Positions 7,558 to 13,776 of a stretch of DNA of 34,571 nt are shown here, in pieces. The DNA comes from Prevotella sp. (GTDB lineage: Bacteria > Bacteroidota > Bacteroidia > Bacteroidales > Bacteroidaceae). Each line of letters starts with the position of its first letter. Position 1 is the stretch's first letter. The translations under genes were made by a program, and so were the position numbers. The stretch lies in the NCBI GenBank assembly GCA_017508965.1, contig JAFWQT010000117.1:1-34571 (forward strand), in the 5' to 3' direction. The notes beneath the pieces were generated by a model. The model was not told where the DNA came from. It saw nothing but the letters and a program-made list of their open reading frames with translations, and searched no databases.

Positions 7558-8136
7558 TCATGCTGAAATGGTGGGGGAAATGCTAATGATTGGCGTTTTG
7601 GTCAGAATGCTTTCGTGCCCTATATGGTATTGATTACAATGCGTGCAACGATAGACATTTACTGCTTTGTGACACCATGGTTTTTCTTGCACCAGTTTTA
7701 TGGCAAAGAACTTGGCCTCTTCTATAGTATTATAGCCAACTTTCTTTTTGAATACGACCTTGCCGGTATTGGGGTCGTACTTGCGTTTCCAATGCGTATA
7801 CTCCCCACGACTTCGATTTCGAATATCCTCCACCTGCCCTAATATATATAATTCATAGGACACAGCACGTTTCATATTGTGGCGGCTCTGATTCCCATGG
7901 ACATGGAATATTTCTTTGTGCTGTTTGTGGTAAGTCTGGCACATACGCTTTTCGATGATACGCCTCACCTTTTTGACCAGCCAAGGCTCCTCTGTTGTGA
8001 TGTCGATGTTGCGAAGCCAAGTGTCTTCTTTGCATTTTAGCCTTTCATTGAAGATGGCTTTAGTGACATGCTCATAACGCTCCTGCTGCCCAAAGGTCTT
8101 TTTCCTTCTGTTTCTTTTTACATTTGTAGTTTCCAT
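7558..8136 (-). CDS. Unknown protein with C-terminal CxxC-x3-HxxH zinc-type motif
   Basis: 192 residues, very basic N-terminus (VKRNRRKKTFG). Near the C-terminus is YRCTHCNQYHIGH (Cys164, Cys167, His171, His174), a compact zinc-binding motif of a type I associate with small phage and mobile-element proteins. The middle has several basic stretches (RRIIEKRMCQTYHKQHK; THWKRKYDPNTGK), suggesting nucleic-acid binding (inference). It is transcribed divergently from the 467-aa gene, and both use the TGTTTAC-N28-GTAAACA promoter (copies B and C, 22 bp apart). I do not recognise a named family. ATG 8136 lies 17 nt beyond copy B's downstream arm, which supports this start. Confidence 0.7.
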   Translation of the reverse strand: METTNVKRNRRKKTFGQQERYEHVTKAIFNERLKCKEDTWLRNIDITTEEPWLVKKVRRIIEKRMCQTYHKQHKEIFHVHGNQSRHNMKRAVSYELYILGQVEDIRNRSRGEYTHWKRKYDPNTGKVVFKKKVGYNTIEEAKFFAIKLVQEKPWCHKAVNVYRCTHCNQYHIGHESILTKTPIISISPTISA

Positions 8137-8152
8137 AATTTTGAAGTTTTAT

Positions 8153-8194
8153 TGTTTACACTTATTTATACCCTGATGGATAGAAAAGTAAACA
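8153..8194 (-). promoter_or_regulatory. Shared palindromic promoter, copy B
   Basis: TGTTTAC (8153-8159) and GTAAACA (8188-8194), spacer exactly 28 bp. Read on the minus strand: TGTTTAC, 17 nt ending in GGG, TATAAA, then GTAAACA. It drives the 192-aa gene. About 30 of 43 aligned positions match copy A, and both have the same GTAAACATAAAAA on the plus-strand right side. Confidence 0.7.
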
Positions 8195-8216
8195 TAAAAA
8201 AATTTTTAACTTGCAT

Positions 8217-8258
8217 TGTTTACCATTTCCACTTTTACGGTATTATAGAGTGTAAACA
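8217..8258 (+). promoter_or_regulatory. Shared palindromic promoter, copy C
   Basis: TGTTTAC (8217-8223) and GTAAACA (8252-8258), spacer again 28 bp. Here the orientation is plus: TGTTTAC, 17 nt ending in GG, TATTAT, then GTAAACA, followed by an AAAGGAAA ribosome-site-like sequence and ATG 8282. The functional orientation reverses with the gene it serves, which supports a promoter/operator over a random repeat. Confidence 0.7.
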
Positions 8259-8281
8259 TCAAACGTTTAAAGGAAACTATT

Positions 8282-9685
8282 ATGAATATGAACAACATTA
8301 AGGTGAATGAAACGCACATGTGCGTTCTTCGCAAAGTAGAGAACGAAAACAGAGTAGAGGTTGATTTTGTTGAGTTGAAGTACAAGTATCAAGATCAACT
8401 GGACGAACTCAAGCGGATGGCAGATAATGACAACCGTACCGTGCTGGACATGCAGGATTATGTAAAAGGTAGTTCTTTGAGGAGACTTTCTGGTGATTTT
8501 GATTTCTGCTCATGCCTATCTGACTCGTATCAGTGGATTTCTTGTTTGCCAACAGTCTCTTTGGGTGACTATCGAGGAAAAATAGATGAATATGACAAAA
8601 GGGGAGATAAATGGGGAAAAGACACTTTTGCGCGTGAGGAACGCCAACGATACTTAAATCGTATTTTGTATCGAATTCTTCCTGCTACGATTGAAGACTT
8701 ATCAAACGATTTACATAGAGACACATCCATCTTAGCTTATTCCCATCGTAGAGTAGGTTGGGCTTCACCTGCTTTCAATCTCAATGACGATATAAGGGTC
8801 GTTTATCTTACTAATTTCGGATATGGAAGTGCTAGTTACTTTTTTCTCCAAATATATTATAAAGGTATAGGGATTCTGCCATATTCGCACTGGGTACACT
8901 ATAGAAAAGCCAGTTCAAGCGAGATAATACGCTATACAAGGAGATACCATTTGGATAATCAAGAGTGGATGAAGACTATGTACTTTACTGCCGACGTATA
9001 TAATGAAGCAGTAAGTAACCCCGATTCATTCGTCCAAAAGAACATTTTGAATGAAGTGGAAGAAATGGTCACTGGCTTGGAAACCATACAAGGAGCATAT
9101 AGATATAGCGTTCAGGAAAGTTTCTTCAATCCTAGTAGCATCATTATTGAGGGGGATGATCTAATCCGTTTTAAAGGTGAGAAAATATCAGGTGCTTTAG
9201 ATTTCCTTGGCAAGCTCCAGACTTTGACACCGATAACGGATAAAGTGAGCACATACATAAAACGCATCATGAACTGTAACTTTTCTATTATACCAGAATT
9301 ACAAAAAGCGATTTCTGATAAACAACAAGATCTTGAATCTCTGCTAAGTAAAATAGCCAAAGAACAGCCTAAATGGGATGGGTTGAGTGCGAAGAATGAC
9401 GAATATGAAAAGATGCGTAGTGACATGTATGACTCTATTTCTGAAGAAGATAAGTTCCTTGGAAAAGCCTGGAATGTAATAAGGGGCGAACGTGATAGTA
9501 GATTTACGAAAGAACATCCTGAATATGCTGCATTTAAGGAACAATATGACAAAGAGCATGATTTGTATTACAATCTATGTTCTGAACGTGATAAAGTGCA
9601 GTCTTTCATCGAAGAGATACAAAAGTATCTTGATAAGATAGAGGCTCACAAAAACTATATGGTTGAGAATAACATCGCTGCCTAG
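8282..9685 (+). CDS. Unknown 467-aa protein with C-terminal coiled coil
   Basis: No recognised domain. Residues about 1-60 are charged and helical; about 65-250 look globular and aromatic (YQWISCLPTVSLGDY; GYGSASYFFLQIYYKGIGIL); about 320-460 form long Glu/Lys/Asp-rich helices (LQKAISDKQQDLESLLSKIA; ERDKVQSFIEEIQKYLDKIE), probably a coiled coil. No signal peptide or membrane segment, so it is probably cytoplasmic. It is divergent to the 192-aa gene and both carry the shared 28-bp-spaced promoter. Neighbours (caspases, ADP-ribosyltransferase-like protein, sigma circuit) suggest an accessory or conflict role, but that is association only. A strong hairpin follows 18 bp after the stop. Confidence 0.7.
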   Translation: MNMNNIKVNETHMCVLRKVENENRVEVDFVELKYKYQDQLDELKRMADNDNRTVLDMQDYVKGSSLRRLSGDFDFCSCLSDSYQWISCLPTVSLGDYRGKIDEYDKRGDKWGKDTFAREERQRYLNRILYRILPATIEDLSNDLHRDTSILAYSHRRVGWASPAFNLNDDIRVVYLTNFGYGSASYFFLQIYYKGIGILPYSHWVHYRKASSSEIIRYTRRYHLDNQEWMKTMYFTADVYNEAVSNPDSFVQKNILNEVEEMVTGLETIQGAYRYSVQESFFNPSSIIIEGDDLIRFKGEKISGALDFLGKLQTLTPITDKVSTYIKRIMNCNFSIIPELQKAISDKQQDLESLLSKIAKEQPKWDGLSAKNDEYEKMRSDMYDSISEEDKFLGKAWNVIRGERDSRFTKEHPEYAAFKEQYDKEHDLYYNLCSERDKVQSFIEEIQKYLDKIEAHKNYMVENNIAA

Positions 9686-9702
9686 GTGGATAATAGTTTC
9701 CT

Positions 9703-9730
9703 GGTCGCAGGATAGGCAGATCTTGCGACC
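9703..9730 (+). terminator. Hairpin after the 467-aa gene
   Basis: GGTCGCAGGAT (9703-9713) pairs with ATCTTGCGACC (9720-9730): 11 bp with one G-U pair and a 6-nt loop. It is followed by ATTAATAAAT rather than a U-tract, so it may stop transcription only weakly or protect the mRNA 3' end. Confidence 0.5.
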
Positions 9731-9908
9731 ATTAATAAATAGAATCAACGGGGCTGGTTTTGATTCCAGGAAGTGGAACTGCTGCTACGGTAACAAAAGC
9801 GTATAGAAATACATGTAGATGTAGTATCTTCAAAGTGTTTCAGAAAAACAAAACACTTCACGAAAAGATGTAACTTGCATAATAGTAAGGGGTTGTGGTG
9901 AAGGGTTA

Positions 9909-9943
9909 AGACCCACCCCAACCCTCCCTGTTTAGGGAGGGAG
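9909..9943 (+). repeat. 35-bp REP-like repeat, left copy
   Basis: Contains the hairpin CCCTCCCTGTTTAGGGAGGG. Its reverse complement recurs at 10263-10297 with 33 of 35 bases identical. This type (GGGAGGG hairpin beside a CACCCCA/TGGGGTG block) resembles short palindromic repeats scattered between genes in Bacteroidota. Confidence 0.75.
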
Positions 9944-10020
9944 TTCGGTGAGGATTAAGGTAATGGTTGTCGTTGAACGTTTTTGTGTATTCCTTAAAAA
10001 AAACTAGAAAATTCATTTCA

Positions 10021-10136
10021 TTCGATGATGTTTTGCCTTCCAAAGTATCATCAAACGGACTTCAATCTATCATCAAACGAACTTCAAAACATCATCAATT
10101 GAAGACCAAAACATCATCGAACGGAATACCAGTTAT
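10021..10136. repeat. 22-bp tandem array, family 1
   Basis: Four units start at 10049, 10071, 10093 and 10115, each beginning CATCAAACGGACTTC or a variant (CATCAAACGAACTTC, CATCAATTGAAGACC, CATCGAACGGAATAC). A 15-bp inverted match to the last units, TTCGATGATGTTTTG at 10021-10035, pairs perfectly with 10107-10121. Confidence 0.75.
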
Positions 10137-10167
10137 CCAAGAGACTAAGATTTTGGAAGTCTAAATG

Positions 10168-10233
10168 TATCATTTGCGAGGCGTAACTCTATCATTTACG
10201 AAGCGTAACTCTATCATTTACGATGCACAAGTG
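10168..10233. repeat. 22-bp tandem array, family 2
   Basis: Three units start at 10168, 10190 and 10212, beginning TATCATTTGCGAGGCGTAAC, TATCATTTACGAAGCGTAAC and TATCATTTACGATGC; a decayed fourth (ACACATTTACGAATG) follows. Same period as family 1 and a related TATCAT...ACGAA core. Confidence 0.75.
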
Positions 10234-10262
10234 ACACATTTACGAATGGCCTGTTTGAAAAG

Positions 10263-10297
10263 CTCCCTCCCTAAGCAGGGAGGGCTGGGGTGGGTCT
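10263..10297 (-). repeat. 35-bp REP-like repeat, right copy (inverted)
   Basis: Reverse-complement copy of 9909-9943 with two mismatches. It leads directly into the 17-bp tandem array, whose unit repeats the GGGGTGGGTCTCC end of this element. Confidence 0.75.
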
Positions 10298-10360
10298 CCA
10301 GTTGGGGTAGGTCTCCAGTTGCGGTGGGTCTCCAGCTGGGGTGGGTCTCCAGCTGGGGTG
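10293..10360. repeat. 17-bp tandem array, four units
   Basis: Unit GGTCTCCAGYTGGGGTG at 10293-10309, 10310-10326, 10327-10343 and 10344-10360, the last two identical, then a broken GGTCACC. It looks like slippage or amplification from the end of the adjacent REP-like element. Confidence 0.85.
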
Positions 10361-10477
10361 GGTCACCTGTTTGGGCTTCTTCAAACCCTTCACCGTAAAA
10401 CGCTGGGTTCCTGACTATTGCACGGATTTATGAATAGTTTTAAAAGTTTTACAACAGATGAACTAAATGTATTGAGG

Positions 10478-11317
10478 TTACAGACTCTTGCAGAAACGTT
10501 CGCCAAGTTGGAAGCCTTCATGATAGAGAGCTTCCAGTTTCTCCAGGTCCCTCTCCACGCGCCCTACTTCCAACGGACGCTCCGGACGAATCACCACAAT
10601 CTCACCCCAACGCTCCATACGCTCCACCATCTCCAGCTGTTCGTTGTAAGCCTCTACGCGATGGCTCAGCGCCACACGAAGACGCGGATAGTCATCGTAA
10701 ATGATTGGCGGCACCTTGATGTCGTGTTCCTTTGAACGGTAGCCCAGGTTGCGCGTGGCAATGACCACGTTGAAGTCATGGCCCTTCTCAATGGAGTGCT
10801 GCACGGGAATGCTGTCCACGATGCCGCCGTCGAGCATCGGCACCCCGTCGATGTTCACCATGCTGCTCACGTAGGGCAAGGCCGACGAAGCCATGATGAT
10901 GTCGTTCAGCCGCTGCGGGTCCTTGTATTCCGAGAGATATTCAGCGCGCCCCGTCAGGCAGTTCGTCGTCACCACCTCAAACTCCTCCCCACTACTGGCA
11001 TACGTATCCCAGTCGAAAGGCACCAGCCGGTTGGGGAAATCATCGTATAGCAGCCGTCGGTCAAAGATGCTGCCCTGCGTCACCAGATGCTTCAGTCCGA
11101 TATATCCGAAATTTGCCAACAAGTCGATGTTGCCGATACGCGCACGCCGAGGCTGCCGGCTCATATACGAAACGCCGTTGCATGCCCCTGCCGATACCGC
11201 CACCACGTAGCGGAACCGCAGTCCGTGCTTCATAAAGGCGTCAAGCACCCCCGAGGTGAACACCCCGCGCATGCCGCCACCCTCAAGCACCAGTCCCGTG
11301 TTTCGTTCCAGTTTCAT
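10478..11317 (-). CDS. Patatin-like phospholipase
   Basis: 279 residues with the patatin fold signature: oxyanion loop EGGGMRG (residues 12-18), nucleophile Ser42 in AVSAGACNG (here A-x-S-x-G instead of G-x-S-x-G), and the dyad Asp163 in MLDGGIVDSIP. This family hydrolyses acyl esters of phospholipids; bacterial members of this size are often cytoplasmic esterases of unknown substrate. No signal peptide. It is a single-gene unit with its own promoter at 11365-11396. ATG 11317 is preferred because the glycine loop follows at the usual distance. Confidence 0.88.
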   Translation of the reverse strand: MKLERNTGLVLEGGGMRGVFTSGVLDAFMKHGLRFRYVVAVSAGACNGVSYMSRQPRRARIGNIDLLANFGYIGLKHLVTQGSIFDRRLLYDDFPNRLVPFDWDTYASSGEEFEVVTTNCLTGRAEYLSEYKDPQRLNDIIMASSALPYVSSMVNIDGVPMLDGGIVDSIPVQHSIEKGHDFNVVIATRNLGYRSKEHDIKVPPIIYDDYPRLRVALSHRVEAYNEQLEMVERMERWGEIVVIRPERPLEVGRVERDLEKLEALYHEGFQLGERFCKSL

Positions 11318-11364
11318 TCTTTTCGTTACCAGTCATTTCTCCCGCGCCCTCGGCAACGGGGCTG

Positions 11365-11396
11365 CAAAATTAGCAAATGTTTTTTAATCTGCCAAA
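11365..11396 (-). promoter_or_regulatory. Promoter of the patatin-like gene
   Basis: Minus strand TTTG (11393-11396), 20 bp, TAATTTTG (11365-11372): a full match to the Bacteroidota two-box promoter. Leader of about 40 nt to ATG 11317. Confidence 0.65.
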
Positions 11397-11754
11397 ACTG
11401 TTCTCCGATTTTTGGGTGTTGGGTGTTGGGTGATGGTGGTTAGATTTATATAGTCCTTGTCATTGTGAGACAAAACTGTTAATTCCGTGTTCTGAACCGT
11501 TATCTTTGCCATAGGGTAATGCTATTAGATATTATGTGTGCAAAGGTAGCATAAAAACGTGAGACTAAAGAACAAAAGTCGAAAAATCCCGATTATGGAA
11601 AAACTTTTGTATACGAAGCATCCTTTTATACGGAAGAAGCGAAGTTGAAAGCAATTTTATGGGTTTATACATGCAAATGATTACACTTTTTCTTTATTTC
11701 ATGCCTACTATTTGGGAAAGATTTTGTATATTTGCGCCCAAAAGCAATGTTATT
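11397..11754. other. Gene-free stretch between patatin and DUF4160 genes
   Basis: No coding sequence is supported. It holds the low-complexity sequence GGGTGTTGGGTGATGGTG (11421-11438, recurring at 17808-17825), a plus-strand TATCTTTG at 11501-11508 and a nearby minus-strand TACCTTTG in the same short interval. These are promoter-like boxes with no gene attached. Confidence 0.55.
11727..11734 (+). promoter_or_regulatory. Promoter -7 box of the DUF4160/DUF2442 pair
   Basis: TATATTTG matches TAnnTTTG and lies 20 bp before ATG 11755. It makes the upstream in-frame ATG at 11659 unlikely as a start. Confidence 0.5.
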
Positions 11755-12006
11755 ATGAGTCCTGTATTCCGACGCGAGAGCGAATATACTTTCAAGATAT
11801 ACTCCAATGAGGAGGAACGGATGCACGTCCACGTGCTTTGTGGCGGGCATGAGGCCAAATATTGGTTGGAGCCACAAGTGGAACTGGCAAAGAATACAGG
11901 TATACCGAAACACAAGTTGAACGAAATCCAAAGAATCGTAGAGAAATATGCAGACAGCTTCAAAGAACAATTCCAGCAGCACATCGGCAAGCGTATTGAT
12001 GATTAA
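11755..12006 (+). CDS. DUF4160 family protein
   Basis: 83 residues from ATG 11755 (MSPVFRRESEYTFKIYSNEE). The family signature is clear: EERMHVHVLCGGHEAKYWLEP, then VELAKNTGIPKHKLNEIQRIV. DUF4160 proteins are usually encoded directly before a DUF2442 gene, as here, and the pair is commonly suspected to be a toxin-antitoxin-like module, though I know of no settled function. The next gene overlaps its end by 8 bp. A longer frame to 11659 exists but precedes the promoter box. Confidence 0.8.
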   Translation: MSPVFRRESEYTFKIYSNEEERMHVHVLCGGHEAKYWLEPQVELAKNTGIPKHKLNEIQRIVEKYADSFKEQFQQHIGKRIDD

Positions 12007-12238
12007 CGCTCAGGGCATCATGCTCTCTGTTTGTGGTCATGACTATTTCCTGTCGTACAACCGCATCCCTTGGATGCAGGACGCACCCATTCGTAGTGTC
12101 TTGAACGTTCAGATGAGTGGTCCGGAAGCTATTGAGTGGCCCGACCTTGACGTTGATCTTGAAATAGATAGTCTGCGCCACCCCGAACGCTATCCGCTCG
12201 TCATCAAGCGGAATCAAATGGATTTCGTTGGGGTGTAA
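11999..12238 (+). CDS. DUF2442 family protein
   Basis: 79 residues from ATG 11999, whose start overlaps the DUF4160 stop by 8 bp (translational coupling). It follows the DUF2442 pattern: a short N-terminal strand pair (GIMLSVCGHDYFLSYNRIPW), then SVLNVQMSGPEAIEWPDLDVDLEIDSL, the Trp-Pro-Asp step before the C-terminal segment being typical. The C-terminus is extended (RNQMDFVGV). Possible partner or antitoxin of DUF4160 (inference). Confidence 0.75.
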   Translation: MINAQGIMLSVCGHDYFLSYNRIPWMQDAPIRSVLNVQMSGPEAIEWPDLDVDLEIDSLRHPERYPLVIKRNQMDFVGV

Positions 12239-12294
12239 CAGGAAAATTACTACCTACTTCGACCAAAAAGGGATTGAAAACACGACACGCTTCA

Positions 12295-12322
12295 CGCGCG
12301 TACGCGCGAATTTTTTGTTTTA
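12295..12322 (+). terminator. Terminator after the DUF2442 gene
   Basis: Perfect 14-bp palindrome CGCGCGTACGCGCG (12295-12308) followed by AATTTTTTGTTTT. It can fold as a 5-bp GC stem with a GTAC loop plus U-tract: a plausible intrinsic terminator 57 bp after the stop. Confidence 0.65.
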
Positions 12323-12815
12323 AGGGTGTAAGGGTGCGAAAACCTCGATAAACACTGGGGTTGCAACCTGTTTGGGAGGGTGCTAAGGGTGTAAGAAGGG
12401 TGCGAGGTTTTTTAGTGTAGAGTTTAGAGTTGAGAGTGTAGAGTGTAGAGTTATGATTACTTTTAGTTCCTTTTTTCCAGGAAGTTAGCGTATGATTGTT
12501 TTTGGGAGATTTTTGTCAGTTTCATTTCTGCCAAAAATAATGTAAAATACGGAAATTTCTTTCTTTTTTCTTTATTCTAAACAGCACTTTCTTTTGATCA
12601 CTTATCGGCAAACAGCAGCATGTTTCGTCTTCGTTGATAAATTCTCTAGAGAATTTGTTGCAAACAAAGGCTTTTTGTACTTCAATGAATCATCGTTTGA
12701 AGAAAATTCTCTAGAGAATTTATCAAAAACCTCGCACCCTTATGACACCCTTTACACCCTGCTGAACAGGGTGCGAGCCCAGTGTTTATCGGCGTTTTAG
12801 CACCCTTGCACCCTT
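12322..12815. mobile_element. MITE-like element with terminal inverted repeats of about 92 bp
   Basis: The arms 12322-12413 and 12725-12815 are inverted copies. Perfect blocks include CGATAAACACTGGG (12346-12359 with 12778-12791) and AAGGGTGCGAGGTTTTT (12397-12413 with 12725-12741); the outer ends share AAGGGTG-AAGGGTGC-AAAAC. Inside are two 18-bp palindromes AAATTCTCTAGAGAATTT (12639-12656 and 12704-12721), themselves arranged as inverted arms. There is no transposase. It could be a non-autonomous element or a large folded RNA/DNA structure. Confidence 0.6.
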
Positions 12816-13011
12816 TATGGAGTTTGGAGTGAGGAGTGAGGAATTATGAGTTATGAGTTAGGAATTTCTTGGCGGATTTCTGATTAAAAAATCTCTGTAC
12901 CTCTGTATCTCTGTATTGGAATTTTATTTAACTTTCTCTCCGCTTCTTCTTTGGAGCTTAGGAGTTTGGGAGGTTCCTTTAGGCTTACGCGGCGAAAAAG
13001 CGACGGATTAT

Positions 13012-13042
13012 TTTGCAGATTGAAAAAAATGGTGTAACTTAG
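13012..13042 (+). promoter_or_regulatory. Promoter of the CarboxypepD_reg - radical SAM - GH3 operon
   Basis: TTTG (13012-13015), 19 bp, TAACTTAG (13035-13042): correct spacing, one mismatch in the -7 box. Leader of about 40 nt to ATG 13090. Confidence 0.5.
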
Positions 13043-13089
13043 CGCCGATAAACTACCGATGCACCAAAGCATAAGAAAAACGGAATGGG

Positions 13090-13740
13090 ATGAGAGGAAA
13101 AGACACTTGCAAAAAGCTGAAAGAAATCCGACTGCAGATAGCACGGGCAAACGGCATAAGATATGCGCCAAGAGAATGCACACATAAAGGACCGTGCCTC
13201 GGAACATGTCCGATGTGTGAACAGGAGGTAAGCTATCTGGAACGGATGCTAAAGTTGAGGCGACAGCTGGGCAAGGCGGTGGCCGTGGCTGGCGTTGCAT
13301 TGTCGGTATTCCACCCCACCACAGTCGAGGCACAGGAGGTTGCCACTCAGCAGCCTGCCATTAAAGATACGGTAAGTCTGGAGAAGATACCCGTCGTTCC
13401 TTTTCTGCACGAAGGAGAACAGGGCGTGGTGTGGCGCGGACGTCTCATTGACAAGACGGGGGAACCACTATTAGGTGCCTCCATCAGGCGCGTTGAGGAT
13501 AAAAAGAAAACCATTCTCCATACATTAACCGACCTGGATGGACGCTTTGCCATCGAAGCTCCTTTGGGTAGCGTGATTGAGTTTATATACATTGGCTATA
13601 AGTCAGCAAAGGTGACCGTGGCTCAAGAGAATGCGGTCATTGTATGTCTTGAAGATTACGATGAGCTGATGGGAGATATAGTTATTGTAGGAGCTGTGGA
13701 GAAAAAGAATTATGATGACGTATATGGACACGACCATTAA
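13090..13740 (+). CDS. Cys-motif membrane protein with CarboxypepD_reg-like domain
   Basis: 216 residues in three parts. (1) A cytoplasmic-looking N-terminus with Cys7 and a tight cluster Cys30-x5-Cys36-x3-Cys40-x2-Cys43 (ECTHKGPCLGTCPMCE), suited to binding zinc or an Fe-S cluster. (2) A hydrophobic stretch about 61-75 (GKAVAVAGVALSVF) followed by TTVEAQ, either an anchor or an internal export signal. (3) A CarboxypepD_reg-like beta-sandwich at about 113-180 (VVWRGRLIDKTGEPLLGASI, then TDLDGRFAIEAPLGSVIEF, IGYKSAKV), as at the start of SusC receptors but without a barrel. It is the first gene of an operon with a radical SAM enzyme 36 bp downstream, which makes the Cys cluster interesting. 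Function unknown. Confidence 0.75.
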   Translation: MRGKDTCKKLKEIRLQIARANGIRYAPRECTHKGPCLGTCPMCEQEVSYLERMLKLRRQLGKAVAVAGVALSVFHPTTVEAQEVATQQPAIKDTVSLEKIPVVPFLHEGEQGVVWRGRLIDKTGEPLLGASIRRVEDKKKTILHTLTDLDGRFAIEAPLGSVIEFIYIGYKSAKVTVAQENAVIVCLEDYDELMGDIVIVGAVEKKNYDDVYGHDH

Positions 13741-13776
13741 TGGCAACAGTCATTCCGCACCATATCTAACAACAAC

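Larger units (their letters stand above)
9686..10477. other. Gene-free, repeat-rich region of about 790 bp
   Basis: No convincing gene. It holds the hairpin at 9703-9730, a smaller 8-bp hairpin (AAGTGTTT 9833-9840 with AAACACTT 9851-9858), a pair of 35-bp inverted repeats (9909-9943 and 10263-10297), two arrays of 22-bp units (10049-10136 and 10168-10233) and a 17-bp tandem array (10293-10360). The visible base composition also changes here, from AT-rich on the left to GC-richer on the right. Confidence 0.7.
12239..13089. other. Gene-free region of about 850 bp
   Basis: Contains the terminator at 12295, the MITE-like element at 12322-12815, purine-rich low-complexity tracts (repeats of GTGTAGAGT at 12416-12452 and GAGTTATGA/GAGTGAGGA near 12826-12860) and the promoter at 13012-13042. 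No coding sequence is supported; a 68-codon open frame inside the element overlaps its palindromes and looks like chance. Confidence 0.65.

Noticed and set aside
1521..8258. Invertible (phase-variable) promoters
   Set aside because: Inverted arms around a promoter suggest inversion, but 7-bp arms with a 28-bp spacer are too small for known serine or tyrosine invertases, and no recombinase is nearby.
9750..9800. tmRNA-like start GGGGCTGGTTTTGATT
   Set aside because: The first bases resemble a tmRNA 5' end, but no tag reading frame and no matching tRNA-like 3' end ending in CCA follow.
10021..10360. Possible CRISPR array
   Set aside because: The units are contiguous tandem repeats without unique spacers, and no cas gene is present.
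9967..10398. Two short frames over the repeat arrays
   Set aside because: Their translations simply follow the 22-bp and 17-bp repeats; no start signals.
12594..12800. 68-codon frame in the MITE-like element
   Set aside because: It starts with TTG, spans both 18-bp palindromes and one inverted arm, and has no family likeness.
12884..13333. 149-codon minus-strand frame over the start of the Cys-motif gene
   Set aside because: Antisense to a supported gene and its promoter, without motifs.
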